DNA of 64,000 nt. Origin: an uncultured Lachnospiraceae bacterium. GTDB taxonomy: Bacteria > Bacillota > Clostridia > Lachnospirales > Lachnospiraceae. This document shows positions 8,976 through 17,954 of this stretch, one piece after another. A program made the position numbers and the translations under genes. The DNA is taken from the NCBI GenBank assembly GCA_947632515.1, contig CANRPO010000003.1, forward strand, positions 18,065-82,064, read 5' to 3'. Positions within the stretch are counted from its first letter, which is position 1. Every line of letters begins with the position of its first letter. The notes below the pieces were generated by a model. The model saw nothing but the letters and a program-made list of their open reading frames with translations. It did not search any database and was not told the DNA's origin.

Positions 8976-9938
8976 ATGACTACCTTACTTGTTATGAAAC
9001 AGATCATAATAACTCTATACAGCAAATATGAGGTATACATTACGCCGTTTCTGAAGTTCACGCTTGCCCTTATCTCCCTGCTGCTCATCAATTCCCGTGT
9101 GGGCTATATGGAGAGTATAGATAAGCTGACGCTGGTTTTGATCGTCGCATTGATGTGTTCCTTTATGCCGATGAATTTTATTGTTATCATGTCGGCTCTG
9201 TTTGCGCTGCTCCATCTGTATTCGTTCAGTCTGGAGTGCGCTGTGGTGGTGGGAGCCGGATTCCTGCTTATGTTCCTGCTGTATCTGCGGTTTTCGCCCA
9301 AGGATACGATCGTGGTCGTGCTGATGCCGGTATGTTTCCTGCTCAAAATACCGTATGTGCTCCCGCTGTCGATGGGACTGATCGGGACGCCCGCCTCCGC
9401 CGTGTCGGTGGCCTGCGGCGTGATCGCTTATTATATGATCCACTATGTGGTACAGAACGGGGCCGCGATAGCGGCGATGGCAGATGAGGAGACTGCGGCG
9501 AAGTTCCGCTTTATCATTGACGGCATACTCAAAAACAGAGAGATGGCAGTCGTGATCGCGGCCTTTGCCACAACGGTGATCATTGTTTATCTGATCAGGC
9601 GGCTGAGCATCGATTACGCGTGGACGATCGCCATGGTCGCGGGGGTCGTGGTTGACATTATGGTACTCCTGATGGGCGACTTGATGTTTGACATCAACGT
9701 AGGTCTGTTTGGCGTGATCTTTGGCAATATCGTCGCGTATCTGCTTGTACTCATCCTGCAGTTTTTTGTGTTTAACGTGGATTACAGCAGGACGGAGAAA
9801 GTGCAGTTCGAGGATGACGAGTATTACTATTATGTCAAGGCGGTGCCGAAGGTGGTCGTGTCCAAGCCGGAGAAGAAGGTAAAACAGATCAACAGCCAGA
9901 GGACCGGGACAGTACAGAAAACAAGAAGTACGCATTAA
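8976..9938 (+). CDS. Unknown polytopic membrane protein upstream of cdaA
   Basis: Not recognised as a named family. The 320 residues contain about eight hydrophobic segments from residue 25 to 270. A cytoplasmic tail follows, with an acidic and tyrosine-rich patch (EDDEYYYYVK) and then basic residues. AAAGGAT lies at ribosome-binding distance. The gene ends 71 bp before cdaA, which is itself membrane-bound. This position suggests a partner or regulator of the c-di-AMP operon; that is inference from context only. Confidence 0.7.
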   Translation: MTTLLVMKQIIITLYSKYEVYITPFLKFTLALISLLLINSRVGYMESIDKLTLVLIVALMCSFMPMNFIVIMSALFALLHLYSFSLECAVVVGAGFLLMFLLYLRFSPKDTIVVVLMPVCFLLKIPYVLPLSMGLIGTPASAVSVACGVIAYYMIHYVVQNGAAIAAMADEETAAKFRFIIDGILKNREMAVVIAAFATTVIIVYLIRRLSIDYAWTIAMVAGVVVDIMVLLMGDLMFDINVGLFGVIFGNIVAYLLVLILQFFVFNVDYSRTEKVQFEDDEYYYYVKAVPKVVVSKPEKKVKQINSQRTGTVQKTRSTH

Positions 9939-10009
9939 AAAAGCGAACTTGTAATATGGATATAAACGAGATGGATCTATAGCAAAAAGAATAGGTGGTG
10001 AGGCGTGCA

Positions 10010-10879
10010 ATGGAGCAACTGAATAGACTGATCGCGATATATTTTTCCAATCTGCATGTGCCGACAATCCACTGGTCGGATATTGTAGAGATCGTTATTC
10101 TGACATTTCTCGCATATCATATCTTAGTGTGGATCAAGAACACGCGGGCGTGGGCGCTTTTAAAGGGCGTCACGGTGATCGCGGTATTTATTCTGATCGC
10201 TGCGGTCTTCAGGATGAACACGATCCTGTGGATCGTAACGAATGTGTTCAACATTGCGGCAATCGCGATAGTCGTCATGCTGCAGCCAGAGCTTCGCAAG
10301 GCGATGGAGGAGTTGGGCCAGAAAAAGATCTTCTCTTCCGTGCTTCCGTTTGATTCGGGCAAATCTGAGGAAGGGCGTTTCTCCGACCGGACGATCAACG
10401 AGATCGTCAAGGCGTCCTTTGAGATGGGAAAGGTGAAGACAGGGGCGCTGATCGTGATCGAGCAGGAGCAGCCCCTGAGCGAGTACGAGAGGACGGGCAT
10501 CGATGTGGACGGCATCGTGTCGAGTCAGCTTTTGATCAACATATTTGAGCACAACACGCCGCTGCACGACGGAGCGGTGATCGTGCGGGGCAACCGGATC
10601 GTCTCGGCGACCTGTTATCTGCCGCTGTCCGACAATATGGCGCTCAGCAAAGAGCTTGGCACAAGACACAGGGCGGGCGTGGGGATCTCGGAGGTGACGG
10701 ACTCCCTGACGGTGATCGTGTCCGAGGAGACAGGCAAGATCAGCGTTGCCTATAACGGACAGCTGGAGAGAGGACTTGACGCCGACAGACTGAGAGCCAG
10801 ATTGGCGGATATTCAGAATAAGCCTGTTGAGGAGAAAAAGCGTAAGCTGTGGAAAGGCAGGTCCAGAAATGAGAAATAA
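10010..10879 (+). CDS. cdaA: CdaA, membrane diadenylate cyclase
   Basis: Makes cyclic di-AMP from two ATP molecules at the membrane. The N terminus carries three hydrophobic helices. The DisA_N catalytic domain follows with the essential DGA motif (residues 187-189, in LHDGAVIV) and RHR motif (219-221, in GTRHRAGVG). The GTG at 9995 would add five residues, but AGGTGGTGAGG sits correctly for the ATG at 10010, giving 289 residues. The stop overlaps the start of cdaR by 11 bp, and glmM follows. This is the conserved cdaA-cdaR-glmM operon of Firmicutes. Confidence 0.96.
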   Translation: MEQLNRLIAIYFSNLHVPTIHWSDIVEIVILTFLAYHILVWIKNTRAWALLKGVTVIAVFILIAAVFRMNTILWIVTNVFNIAAIAIVVMLQPELRKAMEELGQKKIFSSVLPFDSGKSEEGRFSDRTINEIVKASFEMGKVKTGALIVIEQEQPLSEYERTGIDVDGIVSSQLLINIFEHNTPLHDGAVIVRGNRIVSATCYLPLSDNMALSKELGTRHRAGVGISEVTDSLTVIVSEETGKISVAYNGQLERGLDADRLRARLADIQNKPVEEKKRKLWKGRSRNEK

Positions 10880-12152
10880 TCTGCTTACCAAAAATTGGGG
10901 ACTGAAGCTGGGCTCCTTCCTGTTTGCCGTGACGCTGTGGCTCGTGGTCACCAATATCAACGATCCGATCGACTCACTGCGGGTTTCCGATGTGCCCGTG
11001 ACGATCAAAAATACGGATCTGATCACTGAGCGGGGGCAGGTCTATGAAGTGCTGAACGGCACGGATATGATCGACACGGTGACGATCTATGCGCCGCGCT
11101 CGGTCATCGATACGCTGGATGAGAGCAATGTGGTCGCGACCGCGGATATGGCGGAACTGTCCAGTCTGGACACGATCGCGATCAGGCTGTCCACCAACAA
11201 GTACAATGATAAGCTGGAGAGCATCAGCGGGAACATTGACAGAGTGGAATTAAAGATAGAGGATAAACAGACCAGATCGCTTCCGATCCGGGCCAATGTG
11301 TCTGGCGAGGTGCGAGAGGGCTATATGTTGGGCGACGTGTCCACAGAGCAGAATCTGCTCAGGATATCCGGGCCCAAATCGGTGGTCTCGCAGATCGCCA
11401 CGGTGCAGGCGGACGTGGATGTGTCCGGTTTCACAAGCAACATTGGAACAGACGCGGACCTTCGCCTGTATGATGCGAATGGCAATGAGATCAATGCGGC
11501 GGGTCTGGAGAGAAATATCTCTCGTGTGCGCGTCAATGTGGAGATTCTGGAGACGAAGACTGTTCCCGTCAACTTTGCCGTGTCGGGGGAGCCCGCGGAC
11601 GGTTACCGCCTGACGGGAGAATCTGAGAGTACGAAAGGCAGCGTTGTCATAGCGGGCAGATCGGCAATCGTGAAGAATCTTGACTCCATCGAGATCCCGG
11701 AGGGCGTTATCGACGTGACCGATGCGACGGAGGACGTGGTCACGCAGGTCAATCTCAAAGAGTATCTGCCGGACGGCGTCAGGCTGGCGGAGACGGATTT
11801 TGACGGCGTCGCAGAGATCACGGTTTTCGTGGGACAGGAGATACGGCGCACGCTGTCTGTCCGTGTGGAAGATATTCGGATCAGCGGTATTCCCGCAGGG
11901 TTTGAGGCGGTCATCACAGATCCCGAGGAGTACTGTAACATTGCCCTCTTAGGACTTATCGGAGAGTTTCAGGCAGTCAGCCTGAGCGATCTGGGCGCGA
12001 GCGTCGATCTGGCGGACTGGCTTGAGAGAGAGGAGATCGAAGAGGTGCAGAGCGGTTATTACCAGGTCCCGATAACGGTAGATCTTCCGGAGGATTCGGG
12101 GATCGTATGGGAAGAGCAGGAAGTGCAGGTGCACCTTACGGAGAGAGAATAG
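10869..12152 (+). CDS. cdaR: CdaR, YbbR-domain regulator of CdaA
   Basis: An extracytoplasmic protein with one N-terminal membrane anchor (GLKLGSFLFAVTLWLVV, about residues 10-26) and a chain of YbbR repeats (about residues 45-420). In Firmicutes it binds and modulates CdaA. The start at 10869 overlaps the end of cdaA and follows AAAGGCAGG; an upstream in-frame start would run deep into cdaA. The length is 427 residues. It is translationally coupled to cdaA and followed 31 bp later by glmM. Confidence 0.92.
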   Translation: MRNNLLTKNWGLKLGSFLFAVTLWLVVTNINDPIDSLRVSDVPVTIKNTDLITERGQVYEVLNGTDMIDTVTIYAPRSVIDTLDESNVVATADMAELSSLDTIAIRLSTNKYNDKLESISGNIDRVELKIEDKQTRSLPIRANVSGEVREGYMLGDVSTEQNLLRISGPKSVVSQIATVQADVDVSGFTSNIGTDADLRLYDANGNEINAAGLERNISRVRVNVEILETKTVPVNFAVSGEPADGYRLTGESESTKGSVVIAGRSAIVKNLDSIEIPEGVIDVTDATEDVVTQVNLKEYLPDGVRLAETDFDGVAEITVFVGQEIRRTLSVRVEDIRISGIPAGFEAVITDPEEYCNIALLGLIGEFQAVSLSDLGASVDLADWLEREEIEEVQSGYYQVPITVDLPEDSGIVWEEQEVQVHLTERE

Positions 12153-12183
12153 AGAAGACGGCAGGAAAGGAAAAGAGATTGTC

Positions 12184-13533
12184 ATGGGTAGATTATTCGG
12201 TACAGACGGCGTCAGGGGAGTTGCGAATGAGGAGCTGACGCCGCAGCTTGCGATGCAGCTGGGGCAGGCGGGTGCCTATGTGCTCACAAAAGAACATGCG
12301 CACAAGCCGACGATCATGGTGGGCTGTGATACGAGAATATCGGGGGATATGCTCGCCAACGCACTGATGGCGGGCGCTTGTTCTGTCGGCGCGAACGCCG
12401 TGTACGTGGGTATCGTGCCTACGCCGGCGGTGGCGTACCTTACGAGAAAATACAAGGTGGACGCCGGAGTGGTCATTTCAGCCTCCCACAATTCGGTGGA
12501 GTTCAACGGCATCAAATTTTTTGACGGCGACGGCTATAAGCTGCCCGATTCGCTGGAGGACGAGATCGAGGCGCTGATCAAGAGCGGGATGCAGGGCGTG
12601 AAGTTTCCCACGGGCGCGGGCGTCGGCAAGATCAAGTATCGGACGGACGCCAGAGAAGAGTACATCAACCATGCCATGAAGGCGGTCAACGTGGATCTGC
12701 GCGGCATGAAGATCGTACTGGACTGTGCGGAAGGCGCCTCTTTCTATACATCGGTGGAGACGATGAAAGAGCTGGGGGCGGAGGTCGTAGCTATCCACAA
12801 CAATCCTGACGGGACGAATATCAATGCGAACTGCGGCTCTACGCATATGGGCGAGCTGCAGGCAAAGGTGGTCTACGAGAAGGCCAATGTGGGGCTGGCG
12901 TTTGACGGCGACGCCGACAGGCTGCTGGCAGTAGACGAATTGGGCAACATCGTGGACGGCGATCAGATCATGGCGCTGGTCGGCAATTATATGAAACAGA
13001 ACGGCAGGCTGAATCATGACACCATCGTTGCCACGGTCATGAGCAATCTGGGATTCTTCCTGATGGGAGAGGAAAACGGCATCCACATCGAACAGACGAA
13101 GGTGGGGGACCGCTATGTGTTGGAGAGAATGCGGGAGATCGGCGCCAGTCTTGGCGGCGAGCAGTCAGGGCATGTGATCTTCCTGGATGAGAATACGACG
13201 GGCGACGGGCTCCTCAGCGCCCTGCATCTCCTTCAGGTGATGGTGGAGACGGGCAAGCCGCTTTCGGAGCTGAAGAATATCATGGAAGTGATGCCGCAGG
13301 CGCTTGTGAACGCGAAAGTGCCCAACCACAAGAAAGAGAAATACATGGATTATCCGGAGATCGCGGAGGCCATCGACGAGCTGAACAGGAAGTTCGCCGG
13401 CGAGGGACGGGTGCTGATCAGACCTTCCGGCACAGAGCCGCTTGTGAGAGTTATGATCGAGGGCAAGGATCAGAAAATGATCGAGGCAGAGGCGAAAAAA
13501 TTAGCTGAACTGATCCAGAATATTATGTTATAG
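12184..13533 (+). CDS. glmM: GlmM, phosphoglucosamine mutase
   Basis: Converts glucosamine-6-phosphate to glucosamine-1-phosphate for UDP-GlcNAc and peptidoglycan synthesis. The sequence begins MGRLFGTDGVRG. It has the phosphoserine loop ISASHNSVEFNG (catalytic serine residue 101), the metal loop DGDADR, and the C-terminal phosphate-binding motif RPSGTEPLVRV. The 449 residues are standard. Its place behind cdaA-cdaR links cell-wall precursor supply with c-di-AMP; GlmM proteins are known to restrain CdaA in some Firmicutes. Confidence 0.97.
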   Translation: MGRLFGTDGVRGVANEELTPQLAMQLGQAGAYVLTKEHAHKPTIMVGCDTRISGDMLANALMAGACSVGANAVYVGIVPTPAVAYLTRKYKVDAGVVISASHNSVEFNGIKFFDGDGYKLPDSLEDEIEALIKSGMQGVKFPTGAGVGKIKYRTDAREEYINHAMKAVNVDLRGMKIVLDCAEGASFYTSVETMKELGAEVVAIHNNPDGTNINANCGSTHMGELQAKVVYEKANVGLAFDGDADRLLAVDELGNIVDGDQIMALVGNYMKQNGRLNHDTIVATVMSNLGFFLMGEENGIHIEQTKVGDRYVLERMREIGASLGGEQSGHVIFLDENTTGDGLLSALHLLQVMVETGKPLSELKNIMEVMPQALVNAKVPNHKKEKYMDYPEIAEAIDELNRKFAGEGRVLIRPSGTEPLVRVMIEGKDQKMIEAEAKKLAELIQNIML

Positions 13534-13536
13534 CCC

Positions 13537-13565
13537 TTGTGATATTTGGGAAAAAATGATATAGT
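13537..13565 (+). promoter_or_regulatory. Promoter for ptsH
   Basis: TTGTGA (13537-13542), a 17-bp spacer and TATAGT (13560-13565), about 60 bp before the HPr start codon. Confidence 0.55.
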
Positions 13566-13626
13566 TAAGAGTAGGCTGTGATTGGGGGCATGAGACAGCC
13601 GGAATCAGAGTTGGAGGATAAAGGGT

Positions 13627-13890
13627 ATGGTAAGCCAAAAGGTGATCATCAAAAACCCGACCGGGCTACATCTAAGACCAGCAGGCATCCTATGTAAGGA
13701 GGCAATGCAGTTTAAATCTTTGATAACCTTTACATTTCGGGATAATACAGCGAATGCCAAGAGTGTGTTGAGCGTGCTGGGCGCGTGTGTCAAGTGCGGC
13801 GACGAGATCGAATTTGTGTGTGATGGCGAAGACGAGGAAGAGGCGTTGAAAGCTCTGGTCAAGGCGATCGAGAGCGGACTCGGTGAATAG
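13627..13890 (+). CDS. ptsH: HPr phosphocarrier protein
   Basis: HPr passes phosphate from enzyme I to the sugar-specific PTS enzymes II and, in Firmicutes, acts in carbon catabolite control when phosphorylated on Ser46. The catalytic histidine is His15 in NPTGLHLRPAG, and Ser46 is present in NAKSVLSVL, so both regulatory sites are intact. The 87 residues are typical. It stands alone with its own promoter and terminator; ptsI is not in the window. Confidence 0.94.
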   Translation: MVSQKVIIKNPTGLHLRPAGILCKEAMQFKSLITFTFRDNTANAKSVLSVLGACVKCGDEIEFVCDGEDEEEALKALVKAIESGLGE

Positions 13891-13904
13891 CGCTATCTGT
13901 TATG

Positions 13905-13933
13905 GCCCGTTGTGTACAACGGGCTTTTCTTTT
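13905..13933 (+). terminator. Rho-independent terminator after ptsH
   Basis: GCCCGTTGT (13905-13913) pairs with ACAACGGGC (13916-13924), followed by TTTTCTTTTT. Confidence 0.9.
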
Positions 13934-13966
13934 TATATATGCAAATAGGGAAGTGGAGGAAGAACA

Positions 13967-15649
13967 ATGTTAAATTACAAACGTTACCGCAAAAATCCGG
14001 TGGTGGATTATCCGGAGAGACAGTGGCCGAATAGGGAGATCGAGAAGGCGCCCGTATGGTGCAGCGTGGATCTTCGCGACGGCAATCAGGCGCTGATCGA
14101 TCCCATGATCGTCTCGGAGAAGATTGAATTTTTTAACTATCTGATCAAGCTGGGATTCAAGGAGATCGAGATCGGATTTCCGGCGGCCAGCCAGATTGAA
14201 TTTGACTTTCTCAGGCAGCTTATAGACCGCAAACTGATCCCGGACGACGTGGTGGTGCAGGTGCTGACACAGTGCCGCGAGGAGTTGGTAGAGCGGACGT
14301 TTGAGTCCATTCAGGGCTGTAAGCAGGCAATCGTGCACATCTACAACTCCACTTCCACGCTGCAGCGCGATGTGGTGTTCAACATGAACCGCGAACAGAT
14401 TATCGGCATCGCGGTGGAAGGAACGAAGATGGTCAAGAGACATGCCGAGAAATTCCCGGGCAAGATCATCCTGGAGTATTCGCCGGAGAGTTTCACAGGG
14501 ACGGAGCTGGATTTCGCGCTGGAGATCTGTACGGCGGTACAGGAGGAGTGGGGGCCCACGAAGGAGAACCCCATGATCATCAATCTGCCCTCCACGGTGG
14601 AGATGAACACGCCCAATGTGTACGCGGACCAGATCGAATGGATGAACAAACATTTTAAGAACAGGGAGAGTATCATCCTGAGCGTGCACCCGCACAATGA
14701 CAGGGGTACTGGCGTGGCCAGCGCGGAGCTGGCGATGCTTGCAGGCGCGGAGCGCGTGGAGGGTACGCTGTTCGGCAACGGCGAGAGAACGGGCAACGTG
14801 GACATCATGAATCTCGCCTACAATATGTTCTCTCAGGGCATCGATCCCGGACTTGCCATAGAGCACGTGAACGAGAGCATTGAGATCTACGAGAGATGCT
14901 GCAAGATCCCGATCCATCCCAGGCATCCCTATGCCGGCAAGCTGGTGTTCACCGCCTTCTCGGGGTCGCATCAGGACGCCATCAACAAGGGCGTCAAGGC
15001 GATGAAGGAGAGGGGCAGCGAGATCTGGCAGGTGCCCTATCTGCCGATCGATCCCGCCGACATCGGCAGAGAGTACGAGCCCATCGTACGCATCAATTCC
15101 CAGTCCGGCAAGGGCGGGGTGGCGTTCATTATGGACACCTATTTTGGATTCAAGCTGCCGAAGGGGATGCACAAGGAGTTCGCCAATGTTATCCAGGATA
15201 TTTCCGAGAAACAGGGCGAGGTGTCCCCGGATCAGATCATGGAGAGTTTCAGGAAAGAGTATCTGGATCAGAAAGAACCGTTCCATTTCCGCAAGCTGCG
15301 CATCGACGATCTGAGCGGGGAGACGAAGACGCAGTTCGACACGAAGGTCACGATCGTCTACACGGATCACGGCGTGGAGAAAACTTTCGAGGCGGTGGGC
15401 AACGGCCCCATCGATGCGGCGAAACGAGGACTGCAGGAAGAACTGGATATTGACGTCAAGATCCTCGACTACGAGGAGCATGCGCTGCAGAGCGGCTCCA
15501 ACTCTCAGGCGGCGGCCTATATTCATCTGCTGGATGTGGAGAGCGGGAGAGTCACCTACGGCGTAGGGGTAAGCTCCAATATCACGAGGGCGTCCGTGCG
15601 GGCGATCTTCTCCGCGGTCAACAGATTGGAATTGGGACAGCATAAATAG
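13967..15649 (+). CDS. leuA: 2-isopropylmalate synthase
   Basis: Condenses acetyl-CoA with 2-oxoisovalerate, the first committed step to leucine. The 560-residue form has the longer N terminus before the HMGL-like TIM barrel; the metal- and substrate-binding motif is DLRDGNQALIDPM, with further barrel motifs SVHPHNDRGTGVA and GNGERTGNVD. The C terminus (about residues 430-560) is the LeuA dimer domain that normally binds leucine for feedback inhibition. GGAGGAAG precedes the ATG. No other leucine genes are adjacent. Confidence 0.95.
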   Translation: MLNYKRYRKNPVVDYPERQWPNREIEKAPVWCSVDLRDGNQALIDPMIVSEKIEFFNYLIKLGFKEIEIGFPAASQIEFDFLRQLIDRKLIPDDVVVQVLTQCREELVERTFESIQGCKQAIVHIYNSTSTLQRDVVFNMNREQIIGIAVEGTKMVKRHAEKFPGKIILEYSPESFTGTELDFALEICTAVQEEWGPTKENPMIINLPSTVEMNTPNVYADQIEWMNKHFKNRESIILSVHPHNDRGTGVASAELAMLAGAERVEGTLFGNGERTGNVDIMNLAYNMFSQGIDPGLAIEHVNESIEIYERCCKIPIHPRHPYAGKLVFTAFSGSHQDAINKGVKAMKERGSEIWQVPYLPIDPADIGREYEPIVRINSQSGKGGVAFIMDTYFGFKLPKGMHKEFANVIQDISEKQGEVSPDQIMESFRKEYLDQKEPFHFRKLRIDDLSGETKTQFDTKVTIVYTDHGVEKTFEAVGNGPIDAAKRGLQEELDIDVKILDYEEHALQSGSNSQAAAYIHLLDVESGRVTYGVGVSSNITRASVRAIFSAVNRLELGQHK

Positions 15650-15685
15650 AGGAAAGTAAAAGATAAGAATGCGGAGGTGCGGTGT

Positions 15686-16405
15686 ATGGAACAGTTGGAA
15701 CAACTTCGCCGGTGGGTGAAGGAGAGCGATAATATTGTATTTTTTGGCGGCGCCGGCGTGTCCACCGAGAGCGGCATCCCGGATTTCAGGAGCGTGGACG
15801 GACTGTATCACCAGCAGTATGACTATCCGCCTGAAACGATCCTGAGCCACACATTTTATCGGCAGAAGACCGACGAGTTTTATCGGTTTTACCGCGCCAA
15901 GATGCTGTGCCCGGATGCGAAACCCAACGCGGCGCATCTGAAACTCGCGCAGTGGGAGCGGGAGGGAAAACTCAAGGCGGTGATCACCCAGAACATCGAC
16001 GGGCTGCATCAGGCGGCCGGGAGCAAGGTCGTGCTGGAGCTGCACGGCTCCGTCCTGCGCAATTACTGCGAGCAATGCGGCGCGTTCTACGACGCGGAAT
16101 ATATCCTGCACTCCGAGGGCGTGCCGAAATGCAGCGTCTGCGGAGGAAGTATCAAGCCGGATGTGGTGCTGTACGAGGAGGGATTGGATCAGAAGACCCT
16201 CTCGGATTCCGTGCGCTACATCAGCGAGGCCGACGTGCTCATTGTGGGCGGTACATCGCTCGCGGTCTATCCTGCGGCCGGGCTGCTCGACTATTACAGC
16301 GGCAACAAGCTGGTGCTGGTGAATAAGACGCCCACACCGAGAGACAATATCGCCAACCTGATCGTGCAGGGCAGCATCGGAGAGATCTTCTCGCAGCTTG
16401 ATTAG
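15686..16405 (+). CDS. NAD-dependent protein deacylase, Sir2 family
   Basis: A sirtuin that removes acyl groups from lysines using NAD+. The NAD site FFGGAGVSTESGIPDFRS, the TQNIDGLHQAAG motif with the HG catalytic histidine (ELHGS), a zinc site of two CxxC pairs (CEQC and CSVC) and GTSLAVYPAAG are all present. The GGAGGTG at 15673-15679 is best spaced for ATG 15686, not the GTG at 15677. This gives 239 residues. The stop is 14 bp before a small DUF951 gene. Confidence 0.93.
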   Translation: MEQLEQLRRWVKESDNIVFFGGAGVSTESGIPDFRSVDGLYHQQYDYPPETILSHTFYRQKTDEFYRFYRAKMLCPDAKPNAAHLKLAQWEREGKLKAVITQNIDGLHQAAGSKVVLELHGSVLRNYCEQCGAFYDAEYILHSEGVPKCSVCGGSIKPDVVLYEEGLDQKTLSDSVRYISEADVLIVGGTSLAVYPAAGLLDYYSGNKLVLVNKTPTPRDNIANLIVQGSIGEIFSQLD

Positions 16406-16419
16406 TGTCGGGGGTATGT

Positions 16420-16626
16420 ATGGACATTCAGGTAGGAGATATTTTGAAGATGAAGAAGGCGCATCCCTGCGGCTCCAAGGAGTGGGAGGTGCTGCGGACG
16501 GGAGCGGACTTTCGCCTGAAATGCGTCGGCTGCGGCCATCAGATCATGATCGCGCGCAGACAGGCGGAGAAAAATATCAGGGAAATAATCAGGGAAAATT
16601 CCGAAAAACCACTTGCGGATCGTTGA
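16420..16626 (+). CDS. yyzM: DUF951 protein (YyzM-like)
   Basis: A small protein of the DUF951 family, 68 residues from ATG 16420. The family pattern is clear: VGDILKMKKAHPCGSKEWEV, then LKCVGCGHQIMIAR. The paired cysteines suggest metal binding. GGGGGT at 16410-16415 serves the ATG at 16420; a GTG at 16405 overlaps the preceding stop. B. subtilis keeps the homologue yyzM close to rpsF-ssb-rpsR, as here. The biochemical role is unknown. Confidence 0.85.
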   Translation: MDIQVGDILKMKKAHPCGSKEWEVLRTGADFRLKCVGCGHQIMIARRQAEKNIREIIRENSEKPLADR

Positions 16627-16649
16627 CTACTATGTTATGATAAAGACTC

Positions 16650-16708
16650 GTGATATACTAATTTTTGGCTGAACAGTCAATCATCCTTGCTCCTTTTTCG
16701 GAAGGGGC
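16650..16708 (+). promoter_or_regulatory. Probable promoter and hairpin leader of rpsF
   Basis: A TGA-TATACT extended -10 (TATACT 16654-16659) is the best promoter candidate. The transcript would carry a hairpin with arms GCTCCTT (16689-16695) and AAGGGGC (16702-16708), 25 nt before the rpsF start. Leaders of rpsF operons are known to bind the S6:S18 complex; whether this one matches that motif needs a covariance-model search. Confidence 0.35.
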
Positions 16709-16733
16709 CAGAGACCAAAAGGAGGGAAAAAGC

Positions 16734-17024
16734 ATGAACAAATACGAGTTAGCCGTTGTTGTTAGTGCAAAGATCGAAGATGACGAGAGAGCCGCTACCC
16801 TGGAGAGGGCGAAGGCTCTGGTAGAAAGATTCGGCGGACAGATCACCAATGTGGATGACTGGGGTAAGAAGAAACTGGCTTACGAGATCCAGAAAATGAA
16901 AGAGGCTTACTACTACTTCATCCAGTTTGAGGCAGAGAGTACCGCGCCCGCTGAGATCGAGAGCCGTATCCGCATCATGGATAACGTCATCAGGTATCTG
17001 TGCGTCAGACAGGACGAGAAATAG
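16734..17024 (+). CDS. rpsF: Ribosomal protein bS6
   Basis: Small-subunit protein S6, which binds 16S rRNA together with S18. From ATG 16734 it is 96 residues, starting MNKYELAVVVSAK, with the family pattern WGKKKLAYEIQK and a C-terminal IRYLCVRQDE. A strong AAAGGAGGG precedes this ATG; an upstream in-frame ATG at 16665 would lie in the leader and is rejected. It heads the conserved rpsF-ssb-rpsR operon. Confidence 0.97.
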   Translation: MNKYELAVVVSAKIEDDERAATLERAKALVERFGGQITNVDDWGKKKLAYEIQKMKEAYYYFIQFEAESTAPAEIESRIRIMDNVIRYLCVRQDEK

Positions 17025-17036
17025 AAAGAGGTTTTT

Positions 17037-17480
17037 ATGAACAAAGTGATACTTATGGGGCGTTTGACAAGAGATCCCGAGGTGAGATATTCTCAGGGAG
17101 AGAACGCCACGGCAGTTGCGAGATATACACTGGCTGTAGATCGCAGATTCAATCGTAACAATGATGACCAGACTGCGGATTTTATCAACTGTGTCGCTTT
17201 TGGAAGATCAGGCGAGTTCGCGGAGAAATATCTGCACAAGGGGACGAAGATCGCGGTCACGGGACGTATCCAGACGGGCAGCTATACGAATAAAGACGGC
17301 GTCAGGGTATACACGACCGAGGTTATAGTGGAGGATCAGGAATTCGCCGAGAGCAAGAACAGCGCCGGAAACAATAATGACGGCGGTTTCGCTCCCGCGA
17401 ACAGACCCGCGCCGGCGGCGGCCGGCGACGGTTTCATGAATATTCCTGACGGGATCGACGAGGAACTGCCATTCAACTAA
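17037..17480 (+). CDS. ssb: Single-stranded DNA-binding protein
   Basis: SSB coats single-stranded DNA in replication and repair. The OB-fold region (MNKVILMGRLTRDPEVRYS to VEDQEFAESK) spans about residues 1-110. A short glycine-, proline- and alanine-rich linker follows. The conserved acidic tail ends EELPFN and recruits partner proteins. It lies 12 bp after rpsF and 29 bp before rpsR. The 147 residues are typical of Clostridia. Confidence 0.96.
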   Translation: MNKVILMGRLTRDPEVRYSQGENATAVARYTLAVDRRFNRNNDDQTADFINCVAFGRSGEFAEKYLHKGTKIAVTGRIQTGSYTNKDGVRVYTTEVIVEDQEFAESKNSAGNNNDGGFAPANRPAPAAAGDGFMNIPDGIDEELPFN

Positions 17481-17509
17481 TTGTTTGATTTTAGAAGGAG
17501 GCAATGACC

Positions 17510-17773
17510 ATGGCATTTAATAAAACAGACAAGCCGGATTTTCCCGCTAAGAAAAAAGGCGGAATGCGCAGAAGAAAGAAAGTATGCGTCTTCTGCGGCA
17601 AAGATAACGTGATCGATTACAAGGACACGAACAAGCTGAAGAGATATGTGTCTGAGAGAGGCAAGATCCTTCCCAGGAGGATTACCGGCAACTGTGCAAA
17701 GCATCAGCGTGCCTTGACGGTAGCGATCAAGCGCGCAAGACATGTGGCGCTCATGCCTTACGTTCAGGACTAA
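17510..17773 (+). CDS. rpsR: Ribosomal protein bS18
   Basis: Small-subunit protein S18, partner of S6. It has the basic motif [12 protein letters not shown] and [26 protein letters not shown]. The CVFC plus NCAKH residues mark the metal-binding C+ form. Two ATGs compete: 17504 lies only 2 nt after AGGAGG, while 17510 has normal spacing and gives the usual N terminus, so 17510 is chosen (87 residues). A strong terminator follows. Confidence 0.95.
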   Translation: MAFNKTDKPDFPAKKKGGMRRRKKVCVFCGKDNVIDYKDTNKLKRYVSERGKILPRRITGNCAKHQRALTVAIKRARHVALMPYVQD

Positions 17774-17785
17774 AGAGCTGACCCG

Positions 17786-17820
17786 AAACCCGACCGTGCT
17801 GCGGCCGGGTTTCTTGTTTT
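17786..17820 (+). terminator. Terminator of the rpsF-ssb-rpsR operon
   Basis: AAACCCGACCG (17786-17796) pairs with CGGCCGGGTTT (17802-17812) with one mismatch and a 5-nt loop. CTTGTTTT follows. Confidence 0.85.
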
Positions 17821-17889
17821 GCATACCATATCATGTCATTTTTGCGGAAAAAAAGTCTATATATTGGAGTGGCAGGAAGGTATAAAAAA

Positions 17890-17904
17890 TGCTATACTTA
17901 TAAT
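17890..17904 (+). promoter_or_regulatory. Probable promoter -10 region for gdpP
   Basis: TGC-TATACT (TATACT 17893-17898) is an extended -10, with an adjacent TATAAT at 17899-17904. No good -35 is seen at standard spacing. Confidence 0.4.
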
Positions 17905-17954
17905 GTTGTGTAAGCATAAAATTGTGTATTTATGCGATATGGATGGATGAAAAT

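Noticed and set aside
13970..16111. A 713-codon open frame on the minus strand opposite leuA and the sirtuin
   Set aside because: It is an antisense shadow across two well-supported genes, without any recognisable domain.
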